Positions 50,799 to 60,082 of a stretch of 64,000 nucleotides of DNA are shown piece after piece (position 1 is the stretch's first letter; each line of letters begins with the position of its first letter). This DNA comes from an uncultured Lachnospiraceae bacterium (GTDB lineage: Bacteria > Bacillota > Clostridia > Lachnospirales > Lachnospiraceae). The position numbers were made by a program, and so were the translations under genes. The stretch covers positions 1-64,000 of the forward strand of contig CAJTNT010000016.1 in NCBI GenBank assembly GCA_910577785.1, in the 5' to 3' direction. The notes below the pieces were generated by a model. It ran no database searches. It was not told the origin of the DNA and worked only from the letters and a program-made list of their open reading frames with translations.

Positions 50799-52184
50799 TC
50801 AGCCTTTGCCTTCCCCCCGATAATATTTCTCCAAAATCCTAGTATCAATCCGATCCAGCTCTTCCTTCGGCAAAACACGCAGAAGCTCCCATCCAATATC
50901 CAGCGTCTGCTCAATGCTGCGGTTCTCATCCGTTCCCTGGGCTACAAACTCCTGCTCGAACCTACCGCCAAACTGCAAATACTTCTTGTCCGTATCCGAC
51001 AATTCATCCTCGCCAATCACGCTGGCCAAATCCCTGGCCTCGCCCACCCTGGCATAGGAGGAAAACAGCTGGTTCGCCAGATCCTGATGGTCTTCCCTGG
51101 TATACTTCGCCCCAATCCCGTCCTTCATCAGCCGGGAAAGCGACGGTAGCACATTGATGGGCGGATAGACGTTCTTCTGGTGCAGGGAACGTTCCAGCAC
51201 AATCTGCCCTTCGGTAATATAGCCGGTCAAATCAGGGATGGGATGAGTAATGTCGTCATTTGGCATGGTGAGGATAGGAATCTGCGTCACGCTGCCTTCC
51301 CGTCCCTGTACAATCCCCGCCCGCTCATAGAGGGCGGCCAGCTCGCTGTACAGGTAGCCTGGGTATCCTTTCCTGCTGGGAATCTCACCTTTGGAGGCAG
51401 ACACCTCACGCATCGCCTCCGCAAAGGAGGTCATATCCGTGAGGATGACCAGGATATGCATGCCTTTCTCAAAGGCCAGGTACTCCGCAGCCGTCAGCGC
51501 CACCTTGGGCGTAATCAGACGCTCCGCCACCGGGTCATTGGAGAGGTTCAGGAACATGGCCACATGGGCGCTGACCCCACTGTCCTCAAACCGCCTGCGG
51601 AAAAATTCCGCCACATCATATTTGACGCCCATCGCCGCAAACACAATGCCAAATTTCTCATCTGAGCCGCCGCCCAGGGAAGCCTGCTCCACAATCTGCG
51701 CCGCCAGCTGGTCATGGGGCAGTCCATTGCCGGAAAAAATCGGCAGCTTCTGCCCGCGGATTAAGGTGGTGAGCGCATCAATGGCTGAAATCCCCGTCTG
51801 GATATAATTCCTGGGATATTCCCGCATACAGGGGTTTAAGGGGAGCCCATTGACATCCCGCACGGCCTCCGCCTTGATCCTGCCCAGCCCGTCCACCGGC
51901 TCTCCCAGCCCATTAAAGGCGCGCCCGAGGATTTCCAGGGACAGGCCAATCTCCATCGGATGCCCGCTTAAGCGGGTATGGGTATTCCGAAGGGACATTT
52001 CATCTGTATTGTCAAATACCTGTATGACGGCCTTGTCCTCTTCCAGAGCCACGATTTTGCCCTTCTTGCATTTCTTCCCTTCTACGACAAATTCTACTAC
52101 TTCCTCATAAAAGGCGTCCCGCACCCCCTCCAATACAATCAAAGGGCCATTGATTTCGCTCAATCCCAAATATTCTATTGACAT
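50799..52184 (-). CDS. ntpB: V/A-type ATPase subunit B
   Basis: A 461-residue non-catalytic nucleotide-site subunit. It has the family features GQKLPIFSGNGLPHDQLAAQ (in place of a Walker A) and QIPILTMPNDDITHPIPDLT. It alternates with subunit A in the head. Start 12 bases after the A stop codon, with GGAGGG before the ATG. Confidence 0.97.
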   Translation of the reverse strand: MSIEYLGLSEINGPLIVLEGVRDAFYEEVVEFVVEGKKCKKGKIVALEEDKAVIQVFDNTDEMSLRNTHTRLSGHPMEIGLSLEILGRAFNGLGEPVDGLGRIKAEAVRDVNGLPLNPCMREYPRNYIQTGISAIDALTTLIRGQKLPIFSGNGLPHDQLAAQIVEQASLGGGSDEKFGIVFAAMGVKYDVAEFFRRRFEDSGVSAHVAMFLNLSNDPVAERLITPKVALTAAEYLAFEKGMHILVILTDMTSFAEAMREVSASKGEIPSRKGYPGYLYSELAALYERAGIVQGREGSVTQIPILTMPNDDITHPIPDLTGYITEGQIVLERSLHQKNVYPPINVLPSLSRLMKDGIGAKYTREDHQDLANQLFSSYARVGEARDLASVIGEDELSDTDKKYLQFGGRFEQEFVAQGTDENRSIEQTLDIGWELLRVLPKEELDRIDTRILEKYYRGEGKG

Positions 52185-52196
52185 GCCTATGCCCTC

Positions 52197-53963
52197 CTAC
52201 GCATTGGTTTCCAGAAGCCTCTGGTAAAACTCGTCAATCGCCTGCTGGTATTCCTCAAATCTATACAGTTCCTGATTGGCCACGTCATATTTGATGGCAA
52301 TCACTTTCTCAAAAATACGGTCTTCGCGCAGCAGCGCCATCGGCATCCCCATTTCCACCAGCTGCCTGCATTTCTCATAGAGATAGAGGATGACTTTCAT
52401 CATCTGCAGCTGCTTTGCAATCGGCACGAAGGTATCCTCCGCATGGAAGGCATTCTGCTGCAGGAATCCCAGGCGGATGACTCTGGCAATTTCCAGGATC
52501 AGCTTCTGGTCGTCCGGCAGCACGTCGCTGCCAATCAGTTTCACGATCTCATTGAGCCTGCTCTCCGTTGTCAGGATGTGCAGCAGCTCATTGCGGCAGG
52601 AAATAAAATCCGCCCCGGCGTTGGCCACGTACCACCCCTCCAGGTCATGCAGGTACTCCGTATAGCTGGTCAGCCAATTAATCGCCGGATAATGCCTGGC
52701 ATAGGCCAAGGCCTTGTCCAGCGCCAGGAAGCAGCGCACAAAACGCTTGGTGTTCTGCGTGACCGGCTCCGAGAAATCCCCGCCCTGGGGAGAGACTGCG
52801 CCAATAATCGTCACGCTGCCATCCGTGCCGTTTAAGTTCTCTACATAGCCGGCCCGCTCATAAAAGGCAGACAGCCGGGAAGCCAGGTAGGCCGGGAAGC
52901 CTTCTTCCGCCGGCATTTCCTCCAGCCTGCCGGACAGCTCGCGCAGAGCCTCTGCCCAGCGGGAGGTGGAATCCGCCATAATCGCCACATGGTAGCCCAT
53001 ATCCCGGTAATACTCCGCCAGCGTAAGCCCTGTATAAATGCTGGCCTCACGGGCAGCCACAGGCATATTGGAGGTATTGGCAATCAAGACCGTGCGATCC
53101 ATCAGCAGGTTGCCGGTCTTGGGATCCACGAGCTGAGAAAATTCCTCCAGCACGTTCGTCATCTCATTCCCGCGTTCCCCGCAGCCAATATAGATAATAA
53201 TATCCGCATCCGACCACTTGGCCAGCTGATGCTGGGTCATGGTCTTGCCTGTACCGAAGCCGCCTGGTATGGCCGCTGTCCCGCCCTTGGCAATCGGAAA
53301 CAGCGTGTCGAGGATGCGCTGCCCTGTCACCAGCAGGCGGTCTGCCGGGAACCGCCTCTGGATGGGCCGAGGAATACGGATGGGCCACTGCTGGGTCATG
53401 GACAGCTTCCGTTCTTCCCCTGCCTGGGTACGGACGGTCACCAGAATGTCGTCAATCGTGTACTCCCCATTCCTGGCCACCTGTACCACCGCCCCCTCCA
53501 CATCCGGGGGAACCATTACCTTGTGGAGGATGGCCGGCGTCTCCGGAACCTGGGCAATCACCGTCCCCCCGCTGACCCAATCCCCCTCTTTTACCATAAT
53601 CTCTGCCTGCCATTTTTTCCGCCGGTCTAAGAGGTCGACATTGACCCCGCGGGGGATAAACGCCCCGGACTGCTCGCCAATCAGCTGCAGGGGCCTTTCA
53701 ATGCCGTCAAAGATATTGGTGAGGATCCCTGGCGCAAGGGTCACGCTGATTGCTTTGCCTGCCCCTTCCACCCGCTCCCCTGGGCACAGCCCTGTCGTCT
53801 CCTCAAATACCTGGATCGTTGTCTGCTCCTTCGTCAGGCCAATTACTTCCCCTACCAGGCGTTTTTTGCCCACAAAAACCATCTCAGATATTTTAAAGCC
53901 CAAATTCCCCTTAATTGTGACAATCGGCCCATTGATCCCATAGATATTTCCCGCCACATTCAT
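52197..53963 (-). CDS. ntpA: V/A-type ATPase catalytic subunit A
   Basis: A 588-residue catalytic subunit with the Walker A loop IPGGFGTGKTMTQHQ (~228-242), the catalytic Glu in GCGERGNEM, the long non-homologous insertion that distinguishes A from F-type beta, and MADSTSRWAEALRE. It hydrolyses or makes ATP in the head. Its ATG overlaps the E-subunit stop by four bases (ATGA). Confidence 0.98.
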   Translation of the reverse strand: MNVAGNIYGINGPIVTIKGNLGFKISEMVFVGKKRLVGEVIGLTKEQTTIQVFEETTGLCPGERVEGAGKAISVTLAPGILTNIFDGIERPLQLIGEQSGAFIPRGVNVDLLDRRKKWQAEIMVKEGDWVSGGTVIAQVPETPAILHKVMVPPDVEGAVVQVARNGEYTIDDILVTVRTQAGEERKLSMTQQWPIRIPRPIQRRFPADRLLVTGQRILDTLFPIAKGGTAAIPGGFGTGKTMTQHQLAKWSDADIIIYIGCGERGNEMTNVLEEFSQLVDPKTGNLLMDRTVLIANTSNMPVAAREASIYTGLTLAEYYRDMGYHVAIMADSTSRWAEALRELSGRLEEMPAEEGFPAYLASRLSAFYERAGYVENLNGTDGSVTIIGAVSPQGGDFSEPVTQNTKRFVRCFLALDKALAYARHYPAINWLTSYTEYLHDLEGWYVANAGADFISCRNELLHILTTESRLNEIVKLIGSDVLPDDQKLILEIARVIRLGFLQQNAFHAEDTFVPIAKQLQMMKVILYLYEKCRQLVEMGMPMALLREDRIFEKVIAIKYDVANQELYRFEEYQQAIDEFYQRLLETNA

Positions 53964-54520
53964 AGGCTTGCTTCCTCCTGCTCTAATTTCGTCACAAAGG
54001 ATTCGTCAATTAATATGTTCCGCGCACGGATGACCGCACGGATCCCGCCGCCGAAGTCAATGGCGCTGACAGTCAGGCTTACGCCTGCCGCCGCTTCCAG
54101 CGCTTCCTTCTTGTCCGCATCGGAAGGATTGATATAGATGATCAAATCTTCTTCCCCGGCCAGTTCCTTTGCCATACCGATTTTGGCAGCCAGGTATTCC
54201 TGGTAGGCTTCCGCCTTCTGGTATTCCGCCAGCATTTCCCGCACCCGGCCGAACAGCCTGGCCTTCCATTCCTTCTTGCAGTTATCCACGCTGCGCTTCT
54301 GGCGCAGCAGTTCCCTGGAAATCTCATGGTTGGCCTCCCTGCGGATTTTTGCCTCCTCCACCTGATAGATATGCTCCATTTCCGCCTGTCTGTTCCTGCG
54401 GAACGCCTCCATCTTCCTGTCGCAGGAACTCTGGAAATCCCGCAGGGATGCTTCACTCTCTTTGCTAGCCAGCTCAATGGTAAACTTGCGGAACACTTCC
54501 ATTTTCTCCTTAATCTTCAT
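53960..54520 (-). CDS. ntpE: V/A-type ATPase subunit E
   Basis: A 186-residue peripheral-stalk subunit: a long helical N-terminal half (~1-105) and a compact C-terminal domain (INPSDADKKEAL, DFGGGIRAVIRARNILID). It pairs with the small helical subunit H/G to hold the head still. GGAGGAAGG precedes the ATG. Confidence 0.93.
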   Translation of the reverse strand: MKIKEKMEVFRKFTIELASKESEASLRDFQSSCDRKMEAFRRNRQAEMEHIYQVEEAKIRREANHEISRELLRQKRSVDNCKKEWKARLFGRVREMLAEYQKAEAYQEYLAAKIGMAKELAGEEDLIIYINPSDADKKEALEAAAGVSLTVSAIDFGGGIRAVIRARNILIDESFVTKLEQEEASL

Positions 54521-54542
54521 GCCTTCCTCCGTTTTATCACAA

Positions 54543-54851
54543 CTAAAGCTTCAGCCCAATTGCCTCGCTGACGTAATCCGTAATGAAATTTTCCTTGCGC
54601 CCCGTCCCATGGCGGTCCGGGATCTCAATTAGAAGGGGGAGCCGCCGGTTCAGCTTCACATCGTCAATCAGATCCGGAAACTCCCTGCCGAACTTCTCCG
54701 TCAGCAGCACAATCCCCACCTCTGGATCCCGGCTCGCTGCATCCAGCGCATCCTTCAGTTCCTGGCGTTCATGCACCACCACGCCTTCTACCCCGGCCAG
54801 GCGCATCCCTGTATACGTATCCCTGTTGTCGCTAATCAAAAACATCTTCAT
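54543..54851 (-). CDS. V/A-type ATPase subunit F
   Basis: A 102-residue subunit with a Rossmann-like fold (MKMFLISDNRDTYTGMRLAG, IVLLTEKF, LPLLIEIPDRHG). It binds the central shaft with D and regulates coupling. It lies between K and E, as in archaeal-type operons. Confidence 0.93.
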   Translation of the reverse strand: MKMFLISDNRDTYTGMRLAGVEGVVVHERQELKDALDAASRDPEVGIVLLTEKFGREFPDLIDDVKLNRRLPLLIEIPDRHGTGRKENFITDYVSEAIGLKL

Positions 54852-54882
54852 GCCAAACCGCCTTCCTATCCCAACTCGCCTC

Positions 54883-55311
54883 TTATCCCAAAATAGAAAA
54901 GGAGATCAGCAGCCCATAGAGGGCAATGGATTCTGCCAGCGCCACAAAGATCAGCGCCTTACCCATAATGCTGGAATCCTCGCTCAAGGCTCCCAATGCC
55001 GCGCTGGCCGCACTGGCCACGGCAATCCCAGCCCCAATGCAGGCAATGCCTGTGGAAAGAGCCGCCGCGATATAACGCCAGCCTTCTGCATTCGCCGCTG
55101 CCTCCACGGCCTCCGCCGCGGTTCCCGCCGCCTGCACATTGCCGCTGAACAACAGAATATCCGCCACCAGCAGCGTACCAAAAAAGAAAAAGAGATTACA
55201 TCCCAAGGCTGCCTTAAATCCCCCTTCCTTGCGCTTGCTGAGCAAAAAGCCTCCCACAGGTATAATCATGCTGCACAATAAAATCAATACTAATATTATT
55301 TTTGTCGTCAT
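54883..55311 (-). CDS. ntpK: V/A-type ATPase membrane-ring subunit K
   Basis: A 142-residue proteolipid with four hydrophobic segments (~3-22, 37-56, 79-103, 117-140). Only the last hairpin has the ring signature: STGIACIGAGIAVASAASAAL and the ion-binding Glu in VALAESIALYGLLISF. A Ser directly after the Glu is also common in Na+-binding rings, but the Gln expected in the partner helix is not evident, so the ion (H+ or Na+) cannot be decided. Confidence 0.93.
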   Translation of the reverse strand: MTTKIILVLILLCSMIIPVGGFLLSKRKEGGFKAALGCNLFFFFGTLLVADILLFSGNVQAAGTAAEAVEAAANAEGWRYIAAALSTGIACIGAGIAVASAASAALGALSEDSSIMGKALIFVALAESIALYGLLISFSILG

Positions 55312-55335
55312 ATTCCTCTTCCTCCTATATTTTCA

Positions 55336-57240
55336 TTACGGTTCCTTATTCCGGAAGGATGTGAAAGGCTTCCCTGTCCCGGAATAGAAGCGGCTGAACA
55401 TCTCATAATACTCCAGGCGCAGTACCTGGATGCCTACAATCAGGCCTTCCAGCCCTGCCACCAGCGCATTTCCCAACACAATGATTGCCCAGTTTGGGTT
55501 CCCTTGCTCCAGGCCTGCCAGCGTCATCACTACGCCCATCATCCCGGCATGGCTTAAGGCAAAGGCGCCGACACGCACAAAGGAAATCGTATTGGTGGCA
55601 TAGCTTAGAACCACATCAAAGCCTTCTACCAAAGCTTCCACGAAAAACATCACCTTGCTGCCCTCTGGGAAAACTTTCTTCTTCTCCAGCAGATGGCTTA
55701 AGGGTTCCTTCAGCAGGATGGCCACCAGCGGGATTCCCACTGCCGCCCCAATCAGCGCCGCGGCCGGCAGCCCATGCCCCGTAAGGAACAGCGCTGCGCA
55801 GATGAGTACGGAGCCATAACAGATAAGCCCCGCCACCCCGCTCTGGTCAAACAGCAGGCGCCCGTACTCCTTTGCCCGCAGGGCATTGACAATATTCAGC
55901 ACCATGGCAATCAGGATTAACGCTGCGCCGAAGCCAATAGCGACCATCAGGGTTGTCATAATATCCCCATTGGGTTTCCTCCACAGGGCGGGGATGATAT
56001 CCTCAAATCCAAAGAAGCTGCCGTACAGAAAGCCAAAAATCACTGACCAGACGCCGGCCACCGCCACAATCCCCGCCAGGCGCATTTTCTTAAACTGATA
56101 GAGCAGCGCCCCGCCGGCCAGAAGGACTGCGCCCTGCCCTACATCCCCAAACATAATCCCAAACATCAGCGTGTAGGTCAGCGCCACAAACAGCGTTGGA
56201 TCCATCTCATGGTAGGCCGGCAGCCCATACATTTCCACATACAGCTCAAAGGGCTTGAGGAACCAGGGATTCTTCAGCTTGGTCGGGGGCTTGGCCATCA
56301 AGTCATCCCCTGGCTCCTGCTCCACCCAATGTATCAACTCGTCCATTGCCATATCCCGTTCCAGCCTGCCGGCGTCCCGCGCCGCCAGCCAGCCATAGAG
56401 GATATACTGCTCCCCGCCCCCATCCTTGGGCTGGGTACAGGCCGCGTATTTGCGGATGTCAAAGTTATGGCAGTATTCCTCGAGGCATCTGCAAGACGCC
56501 AGCAGCTCCTGCTCTCTGCTCTTTACAATCTCGACCGCCTGCATCTGCAGCCGTTCCTGTTCCTGCTCATAGCCTGCCAGCTGCTCCCGCGCCCGCCCAA
56601 AAGCCTGCCGGGGCGTATCTTCCAAGTCATCTGGCATCTGGATTTCTTCAAAGTGGAAGGATGCATAAACGGCCTCCAATTCCACCCGCAGGGTATGGGG
56701 GACAAAATACACGCCCCAGACATATTCCCGGTCATTGTTGCACTCATAAAACAGCGTGTACGGATTCTGATGTATATACTGTTCCAGCTTGTGGTAGTTT
56801 TCCACACGGATTTTGCCAAACTGATAGTCAATAAAATGAAAATCCCTCAGCTTGCAAAGCTCAAAATCCAATTCCAAAAACGGAGCAATCTGCACCATCC
56901 ACTCCTTGAGCCGGCGCAGCTTCTCCTGGACTTCCTCCCGTTGCGCCGCCACAGCTTTCATTTCCTCCGCAACCGCCTCGATGACCTCCTTGGCCTGCTC
57001 CGCCGTCACCTCCAGATCTGTTTCCCGCGAGCTCTCCAAATACTGTTTCAGCTCTTCGCCCTTCTGGCATGCCCCCTTATATAGGTTCGTCTCTACGAAG
57101 GGACGTATATTTTTTAAATTGTTCAAGCTTGTCATTGCATTTTCAAAATGGATCTCATAGTGATTCAGGTATTGGCTCATCACCCGGTCGATATCACCCT
57201 TAGGTCCCGTAATATGCAACAGCTTCATTTTCTCAACCAA
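55336..57240 (-). CDS. ntpI: V/A-type ATPase subunit I (a subunit)
   Basis: A 634-residue stator subunit: a long soluble N-terminal half with coiled coil (~85-115, ~225-255) and about seven C-terminal membrane helices starting near residue 355. The essential Arg is in QVLRLEYYEMFSRFYSG near the C-terminus; GDVGQGAVLLAGG is also diagnostic. Together with K it forms the ion path. The likely initiation codon is TTG with GGAGG seven bases upstream; ATG four codons later is the alternative. Confidence 0.95.
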   Translation of the reverse strand: MVEKMKLLHITGPKGDIDRVMSQYLNHYEIHFENAMTSLNNLKNIRPFVETNLYKGACQKGEELKQYLESSRETDLEVTAEQAKEVIEAVAEEMKAVAAQREEVQEKLRRLKEWMVQIAPFLELDFELCKLRDFHFIDYQFGKIRVENYHKLEQYIHQNPYTLFYECNNDREYVWGVYFVPHTLRVELEAVYASFHFEEIQMPDDLEDTPRQAFGRAREQLAGYEQEQERLQMQAVEIVKSREQELLASCRCLEEYCHNFDIRKYAACTQPKDGGGEQYILYGWLAARDAGRLERDMAMDELIHWVEQEPGDDLMAKPPTKLKNPWFLKPFELYVEMYGLPAYHEMDPTLFVALTYTLMFGIMFGDVGQGAVLLAGGALLYQFKKMRLAGIVAVAGVWSVIFGFLYGSFFGFEDIIPALWRKPNGDIMTTLMVAIGFGAALILIAMVLNIVNALRAKEYGRLLFDQSGVAGLICYGSVLICAALFLTGHGLPAAALIGAAVGIPLVAILLKEPLSHLLEKKKVFPEGSKVMFFVEALVEGFDVVLSYATNTISFVRVGAFALSHAGMMGVVMTLAGLEQGNPNWAIIVLGNALVAGLEGLIVGIQVLRLEYYEMFSRFYSGTGKPFTSFRNKEP

Positions 57241-57323
57241 GCCGTTTCCTCCATTCTCTTCCTGTACCGCATCCGCCAGTCAGCCCATTCTCTTGCAGGG
57301 GCGTACAGATTCTCTGCCTTCCC

Positions 57324-58148
57324 TCAGGATAAAATCAGCTCCCGGATATCCCTGGACGGCACCTGATAACGGATGCCCTCTAAAGCCATCGTCAGATGCT
57401 CGATTTCCTGCTCCTTCTGATAGAAATAATAGAAGACGGGAGCAATGGAAGCCGGGTACTTCCTGCAGACACGCCTGTACATCCTCTGCATCACCATCCG
57501 ATAGGAAACCTCATCCTGCATGCTGGCCAATGGCTCCCTGCCCTGGAAATACGCCGTATTGCCCAAAAGCTGCAGGAATTCCCCGATCTCCTCTGCCTTA
57601 AGCAGCCTCTCCCACTCTGCCTTGCCAAGCTTGTAGCGGACGGGGATCAGTATTTTGCGGATTTCCTCGGGGCTTTCATGGAAAAACCTCTTGCTGCGGT
57701 ACATCCACATCAGGTTCAGCCAGTCAATCTGCGTTCCAAATATTTCCCGCAGCACGCGTTTCATTTTCTTGCCCGGAAAGCCCTCAATGCTCTGCCAGAT
57801 CCTTTCGAAATAGCCATCTTCCATCCTGGGGATGGAATCCTCATACTGGAGCTGCCCATAATACAGCTCCAGCGCCCGTTTCTGCTCCCGGTTGCCAAAA
57901 CGGTATAATTTGTGGTAATCCTCCAGGATGGAATGGTAGATCAGCTCTTCCACCTGCCCACGGTGCTGGATTTCCTCATGCCCGCCGTAAATCTTCCCAT
58001 AACTCTCCTGCTCCCGCAGGAAGCCAATCGTCTCCGCCACCGTCTGGAAATCCGCAATCCTCTCAAAATCTTCCCGTTTCAGCAGCCTGCCATGCATCGC
58101 CCTGGCTTTCGTGACCAGGCCGCTATATTGTAACAATTCTCCTGCCAT
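57324..58148 (-). CDS. ntpC: V/A-type ATPase subunit C (d/AC39 type)
   Basis: A 274-residue helical protein that connects the central shaft to the membrane ring. The opening YSGLVTKARAMHGRLLKRED and the later WLNLMWMYRSKRFF block match the family; it is somewhat shorter than archaeal relatives (~330 or more). It starts three bases after the preceding subunit's stop codon. Confidence 0.9.
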   Translation of the reverse strand: MAGELLQYSGLVTKARAMHGRLLKREDFERIADFQTVAETIGFLREQESYGKIYGGHEEIQHRGQVEELIYHSILEDYHKLYRFGNREQKRALELYYGQLQYEDSIPRMEDGYFERIWQSIEGFPGKKMKRVLREIFGTQIDWLNLMWMYRSKRFFHESPEEIRKILIPVRYKLGKAEWERLLKAEEIGEFLQLLGNTAYFQGREPLASMQDEVSYRMVMQRMYRRVCRKYPASIAPVFYYFYQKEQEIEHLTMALEGIRYQVPSRDIRELILS

Positions 58149-58151
58149 CGC

Positions 58152-58463
58152 CTATCCCTCTGTGATCCGCCCTACAATTTCCTGGGCAAACTGCTCAAGG
58201 CTTTGCTCATAGCTGGCGTTGATTGCCTCTATCTGCTCCCGGCTTTCTTCCGTAAGCCTGGCAATCTCCTCCGCCTTCTGCCCTTCCACTTGGGAACGCA
58301 GGATGGTAAGCCTCCCTTCCAGCTCCGCCTTCAGCTCCGCCTCCGCCTGTTCCTTCTGCCTTTGATATTCTTCGGAAATCTCCTGGCGGCGCAGGCTGGA
58401 TTCCTCCGTAATCTTCCCTGCCTGCTCTTCAATCTCATAAAGCCCCATAATTACTTCGTTCAC
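58152..58463 (-). CDS. V/A-type ATPase peripheral-stalk subunit H/G
   Basis: A 103-residue, nearly uninterrupted charged coiled coil, the form of the small stalk subunit that pairs with E. The frame is open for 133 more codons upstream, but that part is antisense-like composition over the neighbouring gene. The real start is a GTG overlapping the TGA of the receiver-like gene (GTGA), with AGGAGGG eight bases ahead. Confidence 0.88.
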   Translation of the reverse strand: MNEVIMGLYEIEEQAGKITEESSLRRQEISEEYQRQKEQAEAELKAELEGRLTILRSQVEGQKAEEIARLTEESREQIEAINASYEQSLEQFAQEIVGRITEG

Positions 58464-59500
58464 TGCCTGTTCCCTCCTATCCCATACACCAGCTGTATCG
58501 CAAACCCCTGCCCATTCACGCCCGCTGCCATCCGCTCTGCCAGGGATCCAAGGATTTTCTCTGCCAGATGCCCCAAAAATTGCCGCGCTGCCGCGCTGCG
58601 GACGCGGAACACATCTTTGTCCTGCGGAAACCGGCACAGCATCTGCAGTACATAGCCATCCTCTCCCCCCTTCAGCGCCGCGCCAACCTGGTACTCTTCC
58701 AGGAGCTGCTGGCTCAAATAGCCCACCAGAAACATCCCATAGCCTACCTTGTCTATAATTTCCGGCGGGACGCCTTCCCCTGCCTGGCTGCCGGCCTGGA
58801 ATACGCATCCCTGCTGCGGGCGGTGGAACAGCTGCCCTAAATATTTCATATAGCCATTCCATCCGCGCTGCCCAAACAGATAGCAGCCCATAAATTCCTG
58901 CAGCATCCTCCCGCAGGCCTGTTTGGCAAATTCACTCTCTTTCTGTGAGAGTTCTGCGCAGGCCGTGTCCAGAGCCGCCTCCACAATGCCGGATGCCGCA
59001 TGGAAAATCCCGTCATAGCGCCGCCGCTTTTCCTCCAGTTTCCCAGAAAGCTTTGCAAGCTTCTGCTGCAATGCCTCTAACTGCACTTTCTTCTTCTTGT
59101 ACTGCTGCTCTTCCTGCTTCCCGGCATGATAGACCTCTAACGCCTCCCGGAGCGGCTTCTCAATATCCTCCGCCATAAAAAAGGGCTTTACGATCAGCCG
59201 GAACACGCGGCTGCCATTGATCGTCTCCAAGGTCTTGGCCACATCCTTATTCTCTGTGATGACAATGTTCACCGAATCAGGAGACAGGATATCCGCCATA
59301 TCAAAGACCTCTTTCCCTGACATAAAGGACATGTCCTGCTCGCAGGCCAATACTGCAACCGGATATTCCGTCAAAAACGCAATGGCGTCCTCCGGCTGGT
59401 AGAAGAACCTGCAGTCGAACGGGAACTGGACAGAAGCCAGCATCCGTTTATAATTGGCAATCCATTTCTTGTCGCTGTCCAAGATTACTATCGTGTCCAT
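58460..59500 (-). CDS. Pseudo-receiver protein heading the V/A-ATPase operon
   Basis: A 346-residue soluble protein. Residues 1-~122 have the receiver-domain pattern: acidic VILDSD at strand 1, the Thr-type VITEN, and the conserved Lys-Pro in RLIVKPFF (Lys105). The phospho-acceptor Asp is replaced: the matching stretch is AVLACEQDMSFMSGKE, with Glu54 three residues before the Met. A coiled coil follows (~125-162), then a helical ~180-residue region without a recognised family. There is no DNA-binding domain. It is translationally coupled to subunit H. A fixed 'phosphorylated-like' receiver that assembles with or modulates the ATPase is an inference. Confidence 0.7.
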   Translation of the reverse strand: MDTIVILDSDKKWIANYKRMLASVQFPFDCRFFYQPEDAIAFLTEYPVAVLACEQDMSFMSGKEVFDMADILSPDSVNIVITENKDVAKTLETINGSRVFRLIVKPFFMAEDIEKPLREALEVYHAGKQEEQQYKKKKVQLEALQQKLAKLSGKLEEKRRRYDGIFHAASGIVEAALDTACAELSQKESEFAKQACGRMLQEFMGCYLFGQRGWNGYMKYLGQLFHRPQQGCVFQAGSQAGEGVPPEIIDKVGYGMFLVGYLSQQLLEEYQVGAALKGGEDGYVLQMLCRFPQDKDVFRVRSAAARQFLGHLAEKILGSLAERMAAGVNGQGFAIQLVYGIGGNRQ

Positions 59501-59535
59501 ATGCACACCCCTCCCGCTTCGTCTGTCTAACTAGG

Positions 59536-59564
59536 ATTATAACAGATATCTGCATACATTACAA
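59536..59564 (-). promoter_or_regulatory. Promoter of the V/A-ATPase operon
   Basis: Minus strand TTGTAA (59559-59564), 17-base spacer, TATAAT (59536-59541), about 35 bases before the first gene. Confidence 0.7.
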
Positions 59565-59645
59565 AATTTTTTTCAAAAGATATAGAAACACATACAAGCA
59601 GGCTACATATGATACACTGTAATCAAAATTATTGGAGGATGAAAC

Positions 59646-59888
59646 ATGAGTGATTTAGCTGCTACAAACTGTGGATGTGGATGTGAAAACAACAACAATG
59701 GGGGATGCTCTTCTATTCTCTGGCTGATTATCCTGCTGAGCTGCTGCGGCGGATGCGGCAATGGCTTCTTCGGCGGCAATGACGGATGCGGATGCGGCGG
59801 CGGCAACAGCTGCCTGTGGCTTATCCTGCTCCTGTGCTGCTGCGGCAATGGCAACGGCAATGGGTTCGGCGGCGGCTTCTGCTGCTAA
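59646..59888 (+). CDS. Small Cys/Gly-rich protein with two hydrophobic segments
   Basis: An 80-residue protein with 17 Cys and over 20 Gly. It consists of two similar halves, each a short hydrophobic run (SSILWLIILLSCC; SCLWLILLLCCC) followed by a Gly/Asn/Cys-rich stretch. The ATG follows GGAGGATGAAAC and a strong terminator lies downstream, so it is a real gene. Similar proteins in Lachnospiraceae are sometimes named chorion-like high-cysteine proteins; no function is known. A surface or spore-coat role is a guess. Upstream, CATATGATA fits the CATANNNTA -10 of mother-cell sporulation sigma factors, but a matching -35 is not clear. Confidence 0.75.
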   Translation: MSDLAATNCGCGCENNNNGGCSSILWLIILLSCCGGCGNGFFGGNDGCGCGGGNSCLWLILLLCCCGNGNGNGFGGGFCC

Positions 59889-59943
59889 TCCGAAAGGCCC
59901 AGAGATAACAATTCCACATGGCCTCCTGAAATAGGAGGCGGAG

Positions 59944-59976
59944 GGGGGCCGGCGCATACGCGCTGGCCCCCTTTTT
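59944..59976 (+). terminator. Terminator of the Cys/Gly-rich gene
   Basis: GGGGGCC (59944-59950) pairs with GGCCCCC (59965-59971), with GCGC/GCGC inside, then five T. Confidence 0.9.
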
Positions 59977-60043
59977 CCTAGTGTATTGTCTCGTTGATAT
60001 GCGGAAAAATAAAAATGGCCATTCACTTAGCCGTATACGCAAA

Positions 60044-60078
60044 AGCCGCCCAAGAGAGGAAGTCCTCTCCCGGCGGCT
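60044..60078 (-). terminator. Terminator-like hairpin after the 49-residue gene
   Basis: AGCCGCC/GGCGGCT outer stem with an inner GAGAGGA/TCCTCTC stem; on the minus strand it ends with TTTTG. It begins five bases after the small gene's stop codon. Confidence 0.7.
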
Positions 60079-60082
60079 AAAA

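Noticed and set aside
58464..58862. Upstream extension of the stalk-subunit frame
   Set aside because: Composition (Gly/Arg/Pro-rich) reflects another frame of the receiver-like gene; a GTG with a good ribosome site explains the subunit start.
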